Shown: piece after piece, positions 8,284 through 14,860 of the stretch
Layout: each line of letters begins with the position of its first letter
Position numbering within the stretch: position 1 is the stretch's first letter
Source: an uncultured Mollicutes bacterium
Lineage (GTDB): Bacteria; Bacillota_I; Bacilli_A; UBA3375
Direction of reading: 5' to 3'
Assembly (NCBI GenBank): GCA_947313935.1
Contig: CAMZNW010000221.1
Span: 1-16,039 of the forward strand
Length of the DNA stretch: 16,039 nt
Notes under the pieces: model-generated
Databases searched by the model: none
What the model saw: only the letters and a program-made list of their open reading frames with translations
What the model was told of the DNA's origin: nothing
Made by a program: the position numbers and the translations under genes

Positions 8284-9563
8284 TATTCTCCTAAAATCAA
8301 TTTATATGCCATATCAAAAGCCATATCACGTTTTAAACGCTCCATATCTCCGATTAATTTTCGAACTTCTTCAACAGTCATTTTACTTGTAACTGCTAAT
8401 TCTTCTAATTTGTTATTTACATCTTCATCTGTAATATTAAAATCTTCAGTTTTAACAATTGCATCTAACACTAACATTTCTTCAATTTTTCTTTTTGATT
8501 CATTATCAATATCCTTACGAATAATTTCTTCTGTCATTCCTAACATTTGTAAATACATTTCAAATTCCATACCTTGTTGTTTTAATTGGTTTTTAAAATT
8601 TGTTATTGTATTGTCAGTTTCTTCTTTAATCATTGCTTTTGGAGCAGTAAAATCTGCATTTTTTATTAAAATTTCAATTATTTCATTACTATAAGCACTT
8701 TCTGCTTCTTTTAATTTTGCATCATTAATTTCTGCTTTAATAACTGACTTAAATTCTTCTACAGTTTTAACATCATACCCTTGAATTTCTTTTACTAATT
8801 CATCAGTTAATGTTGGAATTATTTTTGTTTTTACTTCATGTACTATACATTTAAAATTAACAGGTGCTCCTGCTAAATCTTCAACATGATAATCAGTTGG
8901 AAATGATACTTTAACTTCTATTTCATCACCTGCTTTAACACCAACTAATTGTTCTTCAAACCCAGGAATAAATGTATTTGATCCTAATACTAATGAATGA
9001 TTTTCACCTTTCCCCCCTTCAAAAGCAACCCCATCTTTAAATCCCTCAAAATCAATTACAACTGTATCACCTAATTCAGCATTACCTTCTTTTACTTCTA
9101 TTATTGCTTTATTATCTAATAAACTAGCAATTTTATCATCAACTTCTTTTTCATCCACAGTTACAACGTTTTTAGTAACAGTTTTATGAACATCTTTATA
9201 ATCTTTTACTTCTATTTCTGGCATTAATTCAACAACACCAGTTACTTTAAAACCTTCTTCTTCTGAAATTATTAATTTTTCCCAATCAAATTCAGGAGCT
9301 GCAATAACATTTAATTTATTTTCCATTGCTACTTTTGGATAAAGTTCATTTAAAATGTTATCAATTGTATCTGGAAATACTGTTGCCATTGTATATTTTT
9401 TTACAAACATTTCTTTTGGCATTTTACCTTTTCTAAAACCAGGTGTTTCAAAATTTTTTATTTTATTAGTTAATGCTATATCTAAATATGGTGCTAATTC
9501 CTCCGCATTCAATTCAATTACAATATTAGCTACATCTTTATTTTTTTCAACATTTAAATTCAT
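8283..9563 (-). CDS. tig: Trigger factor, ribosome-associated chaperone
   Basis: Trigger factor binds the ribosome exit tunnel and shields nascent chains; it also has peptidyl-prolyl isomerase activity. I use the ATG at 9563 (426 residues), which has a strong SD (AAAGGAG). The longer open frame starting at 9626 runs through the predicted -10 element. The ribosome-docking loop GFRKGKMP (42-49) is present. An FKBP-type domain (about 163-245) shows GDTVVIDFEGFKDG and FIPGFEEQLVG. The C-terminal helical chaperone arms follow. The leader is about 45 bases. The stop overlaps the clpX start by 1 bp. It is the first gene of the long minus-strand cluster. Confidence 0.97.
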   Translation of the reverse strand: MNLNVEKNKDVANIVIELNAEELAPYLDIALTNKIKNFETPGFRKGKMPKEMFVKKYTMATVFPDTIDNILNELYPKVAMENKLNVIAAPEFDWEKLIISEEEGFKVTGVVELMPEIEVKDYKDVHKTVTKNVVTVDEKEVDDKIASLLDNKAIIEVKEGNAELGDTVVIDFEGFKDGVAFEGGKGENHSLVLGSNTFIPGFEEQLVGVKAGDEIEVKVSFPTDYHVEDLAGAPVNFKCIVHEVKTKIIPTLTDELVKEIQGYDVKTVEEFKSVIKAEINDAKLKEAESAYSNEIIEILIKNADFTAPKAMIKEETDNTITNFKNQLKQQGMEFEMYLQMLGMTEEIIRKDIDNESKRKIEEMLVLDAIVKTEDFNITDEDVNNKLEELAVTSKMTVEEVRKLIGDMERLKRDMAFDMAYKLILGE

Positions 9564-9616
9564 TATTACTCCTTTTTTATTATAATTATCGGTTTTTTCT
9601 ATACTATTCCTTTCAT

Positions 9617-9646
9617 AGTATAACATATTTTACTTATTTTTATAAA
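9617..9646 (-). promoter_or_regulatory. Promoter of the tig-clpX-engB gene cluster
   Basis: Read on the minus strand there is an extended -10 element TGTTATACT (hexamer 9617-9622, TG at 9624-9625) and a weak -35 TTTATA (9641-9646) with an 18-base spacer. Predicted transcription start is near 9610, giving a leader of about 45 bases before tig. The -35 region overlaps that of the tRNA-Trp promoter on the other strand. Confidence 0.6.
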
Positions 9647-9669
9647 AAATCATCAATTTATGTTATACT
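9639..9669 (+). promoter_or_regulatory. Promoter of tRNA-Trp
   Basis: An extended -10 element TGTTATACT (hexamer 9664-9669, TG at 9661-9662) lies 17 bases before the mature tRNA 5' end. A weak -35 TTTATA is at 9639-9644 with a 19-base spacer. The 11 bases around the -10 are the exact inverted copy of those at the tig promoter. Confidence 0.55.
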
Positions 9670-9686
9670 AATAATAGTAATATATT

Positions 9687-9760
9687 AGGGACTTAGTTAA
9701 ACGGTATAATGACGGTCTCCAACACCGTGGTTGCGGGTTCGATTCCTGCAGTCCCTGCCA
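9687..9760 (+). tRNA. trnW: tRNA-Trp, anticodon CCA
   Basis: The gene folds into a full cloverleaf. The acceptor stem is AGGGACT with AGTCCCT, the discriminator is G, and CCA is encoded (9758-9760). The anticodon stem is ACGGT/ACCGT with the seven-base loop CTCCAAC, giving anticodon CCA after U33. The T arm is GCGGG/CCTGC around TTCGATT. A CCA anticodon reads UGG only, consistent with UGA being a stop in this genome. It is a lone tRNA gene with its own promoter and a hairpin terminator 28 bases downstream. Confidence 0.97.
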
Positions 9761-9788
9761 TTATATGGTGATTTCACCGCCAATTTTT

Positions 9789-9824
9789 AAAAAAAAGAAT
9801 TTTATTATATAAATTCTTTTTTTT
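9789..9824 (+). terminator. Hairpin terminator after tRNA-Trp
   Basis: A perfect 14-bp inverted repeat (9789-9802 with 9811-9824) has an 8-base loop and ends in eight Ts. The stem has only one G-C pair, so it is weak alone, but its shape and position between the tRNA and the next promoter fit an intrinsic terminator. Confidence 0.65.
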
Positions 9825-9825
9825 A

Positions 9826-9856
9826 TTGTAATATTATTTAATATATATGATATAAT
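9826..9856 (+). promoter_or_regulatory. Promoter of the small membrane-anchored protein gene
   Basis: A consensus -10 TATAAT (9851-9856) is preceded by an extended TG (9848-9849). A -35-like TTGTAA is at 9826-9831, with a 19-base spacer. Transcription would start near 9863, only about 9 bases before the ATG at 9872. Confidence 0.65.
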
Positions 9857-9871
9857 TAAAGTGGTGATTAT

Positions 9872-10246
9872 ATGCGAACAATAAGAAATTTTATTATTAA
9901 GTTTTTTTTTATACTTTTAGTTGTTTTAGTTTTATTTGATGCAATAATCAATAATGGATTTTCTCATAAAATTATTTTTCCTCAAAATCCATCTATAAAT
10001 ACAGCAACTCCACTTCATATTGAAACTTTATTTCACAATAAACATTATCAGCCTGATTCTATTGAAATAGACATTTACAATAAATATAACAAAGCAGAAG
10101 ATTTTACTTTTAAAAATCCACGTACTTTTAAAAAAGGCGTTTATGATTTAATTATAACTCCTAGATATTCTGGTGAATATATTATTAATGTTTCGAGTAC
10201 TTATAAAAATGAACATGATTATTTTTCTAGTACATTTACTATATAA
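9872..10246 (+). CDS. Unrecognised membrane-anchored extracytoplasmic protein
   Basis: I do not recognise this 124-residue protein. The N-terminus is basic (MRTIRNFIIK), followed by one hydrophobic segment at about residues 8-26 with no obvious signal peptidase site or lipobox. It is therefore probably a single-pass anchor with the rest outside the membrane. The exposed part (about 27-124) is rich in aromatic, charged and beta-forming residues and ends in alternating strand-like segments (GVYDLIITPRYSGEYIINVS). This suggests a small beta-sandwich, perhaps Ig-like, but that is only a guess from composition. It has no cysteines. The gene is real rather than chance: it has a strong promoter, an SD (GGTGAT, matching the 16S end in a shifted register) and a terminator on each side. 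It stands alone between tRNA-Trp and the convergent NifU-like gene. Confidence 0.75.
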   Translation: MRTIRNFIIKFFFILLVVLVLFDAIINNGFSHKIIFPQNPSINTATPLHIETLFHNKHYQPDSIEIDIYNKYNKAEDFTFKNPRTFKKGVYDLIITPRYSGEYIINVSSTYKNEHDYFSSTFTI

Positions 10247-10260
10247 AAAATTATATAATT

Positions 10261-10290
10261 AAAAAAAGAGAAAATGATTTCTCTTTTTTT
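10261..10290. terminator. Bidirectional terminator between the small membrane protein gene and the NifU-like gene
   Basis: A perfect 13-bp inverted repeat (10261-10273 with 10278-10290) has loop ATGA and has seven As on one side and seven Ts on the other. It works in both directions. It lies 14 bases after the plus-strand stop and 3 bases past the minus-strand NifU-like stop. Confidence 0.8.
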
Positions 10291-10293
10291 ATT

Positions 10294-10548
10294 TTAAAAC
10301 CAATTATCTTGAATCAAATCTACACCAATTACACCAGGTACTTCTTCTATTAATGCTTGCTCAATCCCCATAGACACCGTTACATCAGCCATTCCACAAC
10401 CAACACAAGCTCCTAATAATCGAATTGATACAATACCATCATCATCTAATTCTATAAACTCTACATCTCCACCATCATTTTGTATATATGGTTTAATTGA
10501 TTCAAGCACTTCAATAATCATTGCAATTGTTTCTTGCTTATTTGTCAT
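10294..10548 (-). CDS. NifU-like Fe-S cluster scaffold/carrier protein (Nfu domain)
   Basis: This 84-residue protein consists of a single NifU C-terminal (Nfu) domain. It is a cytosolic scaffold or carrier that holds a [4Fe-4S] cluster between two subunits and passes it to client enzymes. The cluster ligands C48 and C51 sit in the signature GACVGCGMADVT, preceded by the typical helix ending YIQNDGGDVEF. I use the ATG at 10548. A TTG 12 bases earlier is open, but the SD GGAGGA lies between them, so the longer reading would translate the SD. Its start overlaps the end of the reductase gene by 11 bp, implying translational coupling. A likely client in this window is the cysteine-rich U32 protein, by inference only. 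Confidence 0.93.
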   Translation of the reverse strand: MTNKQETIAMIIEVLESIKPYIQNDGGDVEFIELDDDGIVSIRLLGACVGCGMADVTVSMGIEQALIEEVPGVIGVDLIQDNWF

Positions 10549-11536
10549 TATTTCCTCCAATTATATTTGAAGAGTGAATTATCCTAATTTTTTCATTCGG
10601 AGTTATATATTGTAATGCACTATTTACACTTGTTGGAGCTTCTCCTAATCCAGAAACTATTAATGAAGCTTTTCCTGGATAATCACATACATCACCAATT
10701 GCAAATATTCCTTCTATATTAGTTTGTTGTTTAGAATTAACTTTAATTTTATTTAAATTAATATCTAAATCCCAATCTTTAATTGGACCTAAATTAGAAA
10801 TAAAACCAAAATTACATATAACTTCATCTGTTTTTAATGTACTAATTTCTTTTGTGATATTATTTTTTATTTTTAATGTATTAATTTTATTTGCATCACT
10901 TTCAACAGCATCTAATACACATGGAGTAATAATATTTACACCTGATTTTTTTAATATTTCAACAGAATAATCATGCGCACTAAATTTATCTTTCCGATGA
11001 ATTAAATTAACTTGTTTTGCAATCGGTTCTATCATAAGTGCCCAATCTACAGCTGAATCTCCTCCACCAAATATTGTTACAACTTTATCTTCAAATTGCT
11101 TTATATCATCAACAAAATAATGAATATTTTTATATTCTTTTTCATTTTCAAGCCCAAATTTTCTTGGTGAAAAACCTCCATTACCTGCTGCTATTATAAC
11201 TGCTTTAGTATGAATTTTACTATTGGTAGTATCAACAATAAAACTACCATCTTCTTGCTTATCAATACTAATAACTTTTGTATCTAATAACAACTCATTT
11301 ATGTCTTTAAAGCGATTAAATTGTTCTAGTAAATTAGCAATGAAATCTTTTGCTTTAATTTTATAAAATCCAGCAACATCATATATTTGTTTTTCTGGAT
11401 ACAAAGCAGCTAATTGCCCACCAGGTATCATAAGTTGATCTACAACTATTGTATTCATCCCATGCATTCCAGCATAAAACCCTGCAAATAAACCAATTGG
11501 TCCTGCTCCAATGATTAAAACATCTGTTTTTTTCAT
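10538..11536 (-). CDS. Ferredoxin/flavodoxin-NADP reductase, thioredoxin-reductase-like (YumC type)
   Basis: This FAD enzyme of the thioredoxin reductase fold lacks the redox CxxC and belongs with type-2 ferredoxin-NADP reductases such as Bacillus YumC. It moves electrons between NADPH and ferredoxin or flavodoxin. From the ATG at 11536 (332 residues) one sees the FAD site GAGPIG (10-15) and GGQLAALYPEKQIYDVAGF (39-57). The NADP site has GGGDSAVDWAL (157-167) and HRKDKFSAH (180-188). The C-terminal FAD motif is IGDVCDYPGK. An upstream in-frame ATG (11548) is open, but its codons form the SD GGAGGA, so the later ATG is chosen. The gene is the first of a two-gene unit with the NifU-like gene. 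Confidence 0.92.
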   Translation of the reverse strand: MKKTDVLIIGAGPIGLFAGFYAGMHGMNTIVVDQLMIPGGQLAALYPEKQIYDVAGFYKIKAKDFIANLLEQFNRFKDINELLLDTKVISIDKQEDGSFIVDTTNSKIHTKAVIIAAGNGGFSPRKFGLENEKEYKNIHYFVDDIKQFEDKVVTIFGGGDSAVDWALMIEPIAKQVNLIHRKDKFSAHDYSVEILKKSGVNIITPCVLDAVESDANKINTLKIKNNITKEISTLKTDEVICNFGFISNLGPIKDWDLDINLNKIKVNSKQQTNIEGIFAIGDVCDYPGKASLIVSGLGEAPTSVNSALQYITPNEKIRIIHSSNIIGGNNDK

Positions 11537-11552
11537 AAAATCCTCCATTTTT

Positions 11553-11583
11553 ATTTTATCATAAAATACCTTTTTATACCCAA
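11553..11583 (-). promoter_or_regulatory. Promoter of the reductase-NifU pair
   Basis: On the minus strand there is an extended -10 TGATAAAAT (hexamer 11553-11558). A poor -35 candidate TTGGGT is at 11578-11583, with a 19-base spacer. Transcription would start near 11546, at the first base of the SD, about 10 bases before the ATG. Confidence 0.5.
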
Positions 11584-11670
11584 GTTTTAAATAACATATT
11601 AAAATTTATCACATTATTTTGTATTTTTTATAATTTTTCACCTACTTTTTTAATTTTAAATTCTTTAATA

Positions 11671-11701
11671 TTTACAAATAACACTCTTTTTTTGCTATAA
11701 T
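11671..11701 (+). promoter_or_regulatory. Promoter of thrS
   Basis: A TTTACA -35 (11671-11676) and an extended -10 TGCTATAAT (hexamer 11696-11701) are separated by a 19-base spacer. The predicted start near 11708 leaves a leader of about 12 bases containing only the SD GGAGG (11711-11715). No T-box or other leader RNA fits between promoter and gene. Confidence 0.7.
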
Positions 11702-11719
11702 TTCGTATATGGAGGTTAT

Positions 11720-13663
11720 ATGATTAACATTACTTTTCCAGATGGAAAAAAAGCAACATTTGAAAAAAATATTACTGGAGTTGATATAGCTAAATCAATT
11801 TCTACTTCTTTAATAAAAAAATGTATTGCAATTGAAATAGATGGTGAAATTAAAGATTTAAATACTGTTATTAAACAAGATTGCAAAATAAATTTATTAA
11901 CTATTCAAGATAAAAATAAATTATTTGAAATATTAAATCATTCCGCAGCTCATGTAATGGCATTAGCTGTTAAACGTTTATTCCCAGATGCTAAATTTAG
12001 TGTTGGACCATCTATTGATGAAGGTTTTTATTACGATATAGATGCTGATAATGAAATAAAAGAAGAAGATTTAATTAAAATTGAAAAAGAAATTCAAAGA
12101 ATAGTTGCTAACGCCCTAGAATTCAATCATAAAACTATTACTTATCAAGAAGCATTAGAATTATTTAATGATGAACCATACAAATTAGACTTAATTGAAA
12201 AAATAAATACTCGTGGGGAAGATATAACAATATATACGATTGGGGAATTCACTGACTTATGTCGTGGTGTTCATGTTGATAATTCAAAACGTCTTAAATT
12301 TATTAAATTATTAAATATTGCCGGTGCTTATCATCTTGGAGATTCTAATAATAAAATGCTTCAAAGAATTTATGGTACAGCATGGTTTACTGATGAAGAA
12401 TTACAAAACCATTTAACTATTTTAGAAAATCGTCGTAATTCGGATCACCGTAAAATTGGTAAAGATTTAGAACTATTTACTTTTACAAAAGAAACAGGGG
12501 CCGGACTTCCACTATGGTTACCAAATGGAGCAACAATTCGTTATCAATTAGAAAAATTTATTAAAGATGAGGAAATTAGACGCGGTTATCATCATGTTTA
12601 TACACCTGTTTTAGGAACTAAACAATTATATGAAACTTCTGGACATTGGGACCACTATCAAGATGATATGTTTAAACCAATTGAAATGGATAATGAAACT
12701 TTTGTTTTACGTCCAATGTGTTGTCCTCATCATGCAATGATTTATAAACATACACCAAAATCATATAAAGAACTTCCTTATCGTGTTGCAGAACTTGGTG
12801 GAATGCATCGTTATGAAGCAAGTGGTGCACTAACAGGTTTAGAACGTGTTCGTAATATGTGTTTAAATGATGCACATTTATTTGTTCGTCCAGATCAAAT
12901 TAAAGATGAATTTAAAAAAGTTATTGAACTATCTAATTATGCCGCAACAATTTTAGAATTAGATATTAATTATTATCGTTTATCATTACGTGATCCAAAT
13001 AATACAGAAAAATATTTTAATGATGATGAGATGTGGAATTCTGCTGAACAAATTTTACGTGAAACTTTAAATGAATCTGGTATTGATTTTATTGAAGCTT
13101 TAGATGAAGCAGCTTTTTATGGACCTAAACTAGATATTCAAATAAAAACAGCTCTTGGCCATGATGTGACATTATCTACGATTCAACTAGACTTTTTAAT
13201 GCCGCAACGATTTGATTTAAATTATATTGGTCAAGATGGACACAATCATCGTCCTGTTGTTATCCATCGTGGAATAATTTCAACAATGGAAAGAATGACC
13301 GCAACTTTAATTGAACAATATAAAGGCGCATTTCCATTATGGTTAAGCCCTACACAAATTAATATTATTCCTGTATCACCAACTATACATAAAGAATATA
13401 CACAAAAATTATTTGATTTATTTAATCAACAAGATATTCGGGTAACAATTGATGATCGTGACGAAAAAATTGGTAAAAAAATTCGTGAAGCACAAATTGC
13501 AAAAATTCCATATACGATAGTTGTTGGAGATGATGAAGTGCAAAATGAACAAGTAACAGTTCGTCCTTATGGAGAAAATGACACTATTACTTATTCAATT
13601 GAAGACTTCAATAAAAAAATATTACATGAAATTAAAACTTACTATTCTAATCGTAAAAAATAA
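11720..13663 (+). CDS. thrS: Threonyl-tRNA synthetase
   Basis: ThrRS attaches threonine to tRNA-Thr and edits mischarged serine. The 647-residue protein has all domains. The TGS domain (1-60) is followed by the editing domain with H74 and H78 (HSAAH) and C181/H185 (CRGVH), so editing should be active. The class II catalytic core has the motif-2-like RVAELGGMHRYE and three zinc ligands that recognise threonine, by alignment C335 (MCCPHH), H386 (DAHLF) and H516 (VIHRG). The C-terminal anticodon-binding domain begins around residue 545 and carries DDRDEKIGKKIREAQ. The start has SD GGAGG. The gene stands alone, ends at a shared terminator and faces the VanY-type gene. A T-box, common for thrS in Bacillus, is missing. 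Confidence 0.98.
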   Translation: MINITFPDGKKATFEKNITGVDIAKSISTSLIKKCIAIEIDGEIKDLNTVIKQDCKINLLTIQDKNKLFEILNHSAAHVMALAVKRLFPDAKFSVGPSIDEGFYYDIDADNEIKEEDLIKIEKEIQRIVANALEFNHKTITYQEALELFNDEPYKLDLIEKINTRGEDITIYTIGEFTDLCRGVHVDNSKRLKFIKLLNIAGAYHLGDSNNKMLQRIYGTAWFTDEELQNHLTILENRRNSDHRKIGKDLELFTFTKETGAGLPLWLPNGATIRYQLEKFIKDEEIRRGYHHVYTPVLGTKQLYETSGHWDHYQDDMFKPIEMDNETFVLRPMCCPHHAMIYKHTPKSYKELPYRVAELGGMHRYEASGALTGLERVRNMCLNDAHLFVRPDQIKDEFKKVIELSNYAATILELDINYYRLSLRDPNNTEKYFNDDEMWNSAEQILRETLNESGIDFIEALDEAAFYGPKLDIQIKTALGHDVTLSTIQLDFLMPQRFDLNYIGQDGHNHRPVVIHRGIISTMERMTATLIEQYKGAFPLWLSPTQINIIPVSPTIHKEYTQKLFDLFNQQDIRVTIDDRDEKIGKKIREAQIAKIPYTIVVGDDEVQNEQVTVRPYGENDTITYSIEDFNKKILHEIKTYYSNRKK

Positions 13664-13673
13664 TAAATATAAC

Positions 13674-13708
13674 AAAAAGTATTTAGGACTTTCCTAAATA
13701 CTTTTTTT
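13674..13708. terminator. Bidirectional terminator between thrS and the VanY-type gene
   Basis: A perfect 15-bp inverted repeat (13674-13688 with 13692-13706) has a 3-base loop. It ends in seven Ts on the plus strand and starts with five As, so it also works on the minus strand. It lies 10 bases after the thrS stop and directly after the stop of the convergent gene. Confidence 0.9.
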
Positions 13709-13709
13709 A

Positions 13710-14819
13710 TTAAGCTACACCTAAATATTGTTCTAAACATTGATTATTATTATACATTTCAGTTGCATTTGAAACTCCTACATATCGTACGTGCCACGGT
13801 TCATAATTATACTTAGTTATATTAATTTTATCCTTTGGATAACGAATTATAAATCCATATTTATGTGAATTTTTTTTTAGCCATTTCCCTTCAGGAGTAT
13901 TTATAAATTTACTATCTAAATCATAACCATGTGTTCCCCCAATATCCATTGCCATCCCTGTTTGATGTTCTGAATGCCCAGGTACCGCCGAAACCTTTCG
14001 CGCATAATCTTCTCCATATAAATTAACCCAATAATTAAAAGTGCTTTTTTGATATTCATAAGTTCTAAAACCACTTATTATTTTTAATGATATCCCATCT
14101 TTTTTAGCCGCTTCTTTCATTTTTATCCAAGCATTAAAAGTTTCAGAAGTGAAACCACCAGGGTTATATGTACTTGGTAATCCATAAGTTTTATTTACCA
14201 ATAATATTCCATTTATATATTTAGCTTTAATTCCATTATTACTTTTCTTATTTTCTTGTTTTTTCACTTCTTCTTTATTTTTCGTTTCTTGTTCATTATT
14301 TTTTATTTCTTCTTTATTTTTCCTCTCTTGTTCCTTATTTTTTATTCTTGCTTTATAATAAGAAATTTGTTGAATTAATGATTTATTCGTATCTACTTTT
14401 AACTTAATTTTATCTTTTTGTTCATTTAATATTTTAGTATACTTCGTATTAAGTTCCTCATAATATTTTTTTATCTTTATATCATAATCAAGTATTGAAT
14501 CGTTTTTTTTACTATTAATTATTTCTTTTGACCAAAATTCATCTTTTAATCCTATATGATTTTTTATTAATTCTTCATATTTTTCAATATCAGTTTTTAT
14601 TCTTTCTTCAGAATTTTTTATATCATTTTTCATATTTAATATAGTTTTATCTCTCACTATATAATTAGGATAATAATATTGTTCTAATTTTAGCTCTTCT
14701 ATTTTATTTTCATAATTTTTATAATTTTGGTAATTATTTTCTAATATAATAAATATTCCTAAACTAATTATACTTATTATTATACTTATTGTTATAAGTA
14801 ATATTTTATTTTTTTTCAT
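13710..14819 (-). CDS. Membrane-anchored D-alanyl-D-alanine carboxypeptidase, VanY type (peptidase M15B)
   Basis: This 369-residue protein has a single N-terminal membrane segment (about 5-26) without a clear cleavage site. A long charged, coiled-coil-prone region (about 30-195) follows, then an M15B zinc peptidase domain (about 205-360). The catalytic domain keeps SGFRTYEYQ (249-257, R252), SEHQTGMAMD (283-292, zinc ligands H285 and D292) and EPWH (340-343, catalytic E340, zinc ligand H343). Such enzymes trim the terminal D-Ala from peptidoglycan stem peptides outside the cell. The spacer contains a 13-residue repeat (160-172, 173-185). The SD GGAGGA and a nearby promoter set the start. It is monocistronic. 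Nothing nearby suggests vancomycin resistance, so a role in wall remodelling is more likely. The domain call is firm; the exact substrate is inferred. Confidence 0.93.
   Translation of the reverse strand: MKKNKILLITISIIISIISLGIFIILENNYQNYKNYENKIEELKLEQYYYPNYIVRDKTILNMKNDIKNSEERIKTDIEKYEELIKNHIGLKDEFWSKEIINSKKNDSILDYDIKIKKYYEELNTKYTKILNEQKDKIKLKVDTNKSLIQQISYYKARIKNKEQERKNKEEIKNNEQETKNKEEVKKQENKKSNNGIKAKYINGILLVNKTYGLPSTYNPGGFTSETFNAWIKMKEAAKKDGISLKIISGFRTYEYQKSTFNYWVNLYGEDYARKVSAVPGHSEHQTGMAMDIGGTHGYDLDSKFINTPEGKWLKKNSHKYGFIIRYPKDKINITKYNYEPWHVRYVGVSNATEMYNNNQCLEQYLGVA
14265..14342 (-). repeat. 39-bp tandem repeat, two copies, inside the VanY-type gene
   Basis: Two adjacent 39-base copies (14304-14342 and 14265-14303) differ at only about five positions. 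They encode 13-residue units (KNKEQERKNKEEI and KNNEQETKNKEEV) in the coiled-coil spacer. A partial third unit (KKQENKK) follows. The repeat is in frame and could change spacer length by slippage. Confidence 0.85.
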
Positions 14820-14833
14820 ATTCCTCCAATACT

Positions 14834-14860
14834 ATTATAACTAAATTTTATTTTTTGCAA
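14834..14860 (-). promoter_or_regulatory. Promoter of the VanY-type gene
   Basis: On the minus strand a consensus -10 TATAAT (14834-14839) and a TTGCAA -35 (14855-14860) are 15 bases apart, which is short. Transcription would start near 14827, at the SD GGAGGA (14822-14827), about 9 bases before the ATG. Confidence 0.55.

Noticed and set aside
8224..8694. Plus-strand open frame across the clpX/tig junction
   Set aside because: It is antisense to two certain genes, low in complexity (Ile/Ser/Phe-rich) and without an SD. It is a by-product of AT-rich coding DNA.
9602..9619. Five-codon leader peptide (ATG AAA GGA ATA GTA TAG) before tig
   Set aside because: It has no SD, begins directly after the -10 hexamer and would lie at or before the predicted transcript start. 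It is too short to be more than chance.
9564..9626. A 21-residue N-terminal extension of trigger factor from an ATG at 9626
   Set aside because: The extension runs through the predicted -10 element and the SD, while a strong SD precedes the ATG at 9563 and the known trigger factor N-terminus begins there.
9767..9778. Small hairpin GGTG-ATTT-CACC directly after tRNA-Trp as the terminator
   Set aside because: The stem is only 4 bp and no T-run follows. The 14-bp hairpin at 9789-9824 is a better terminator.
12672..12875. Minus-strand open frame inside thrS
   Set aside because: It is antisense to the catalytic core of thrS, its His/Leu-rich composition is typical of a shadow frame, and it has no promoter or SD.
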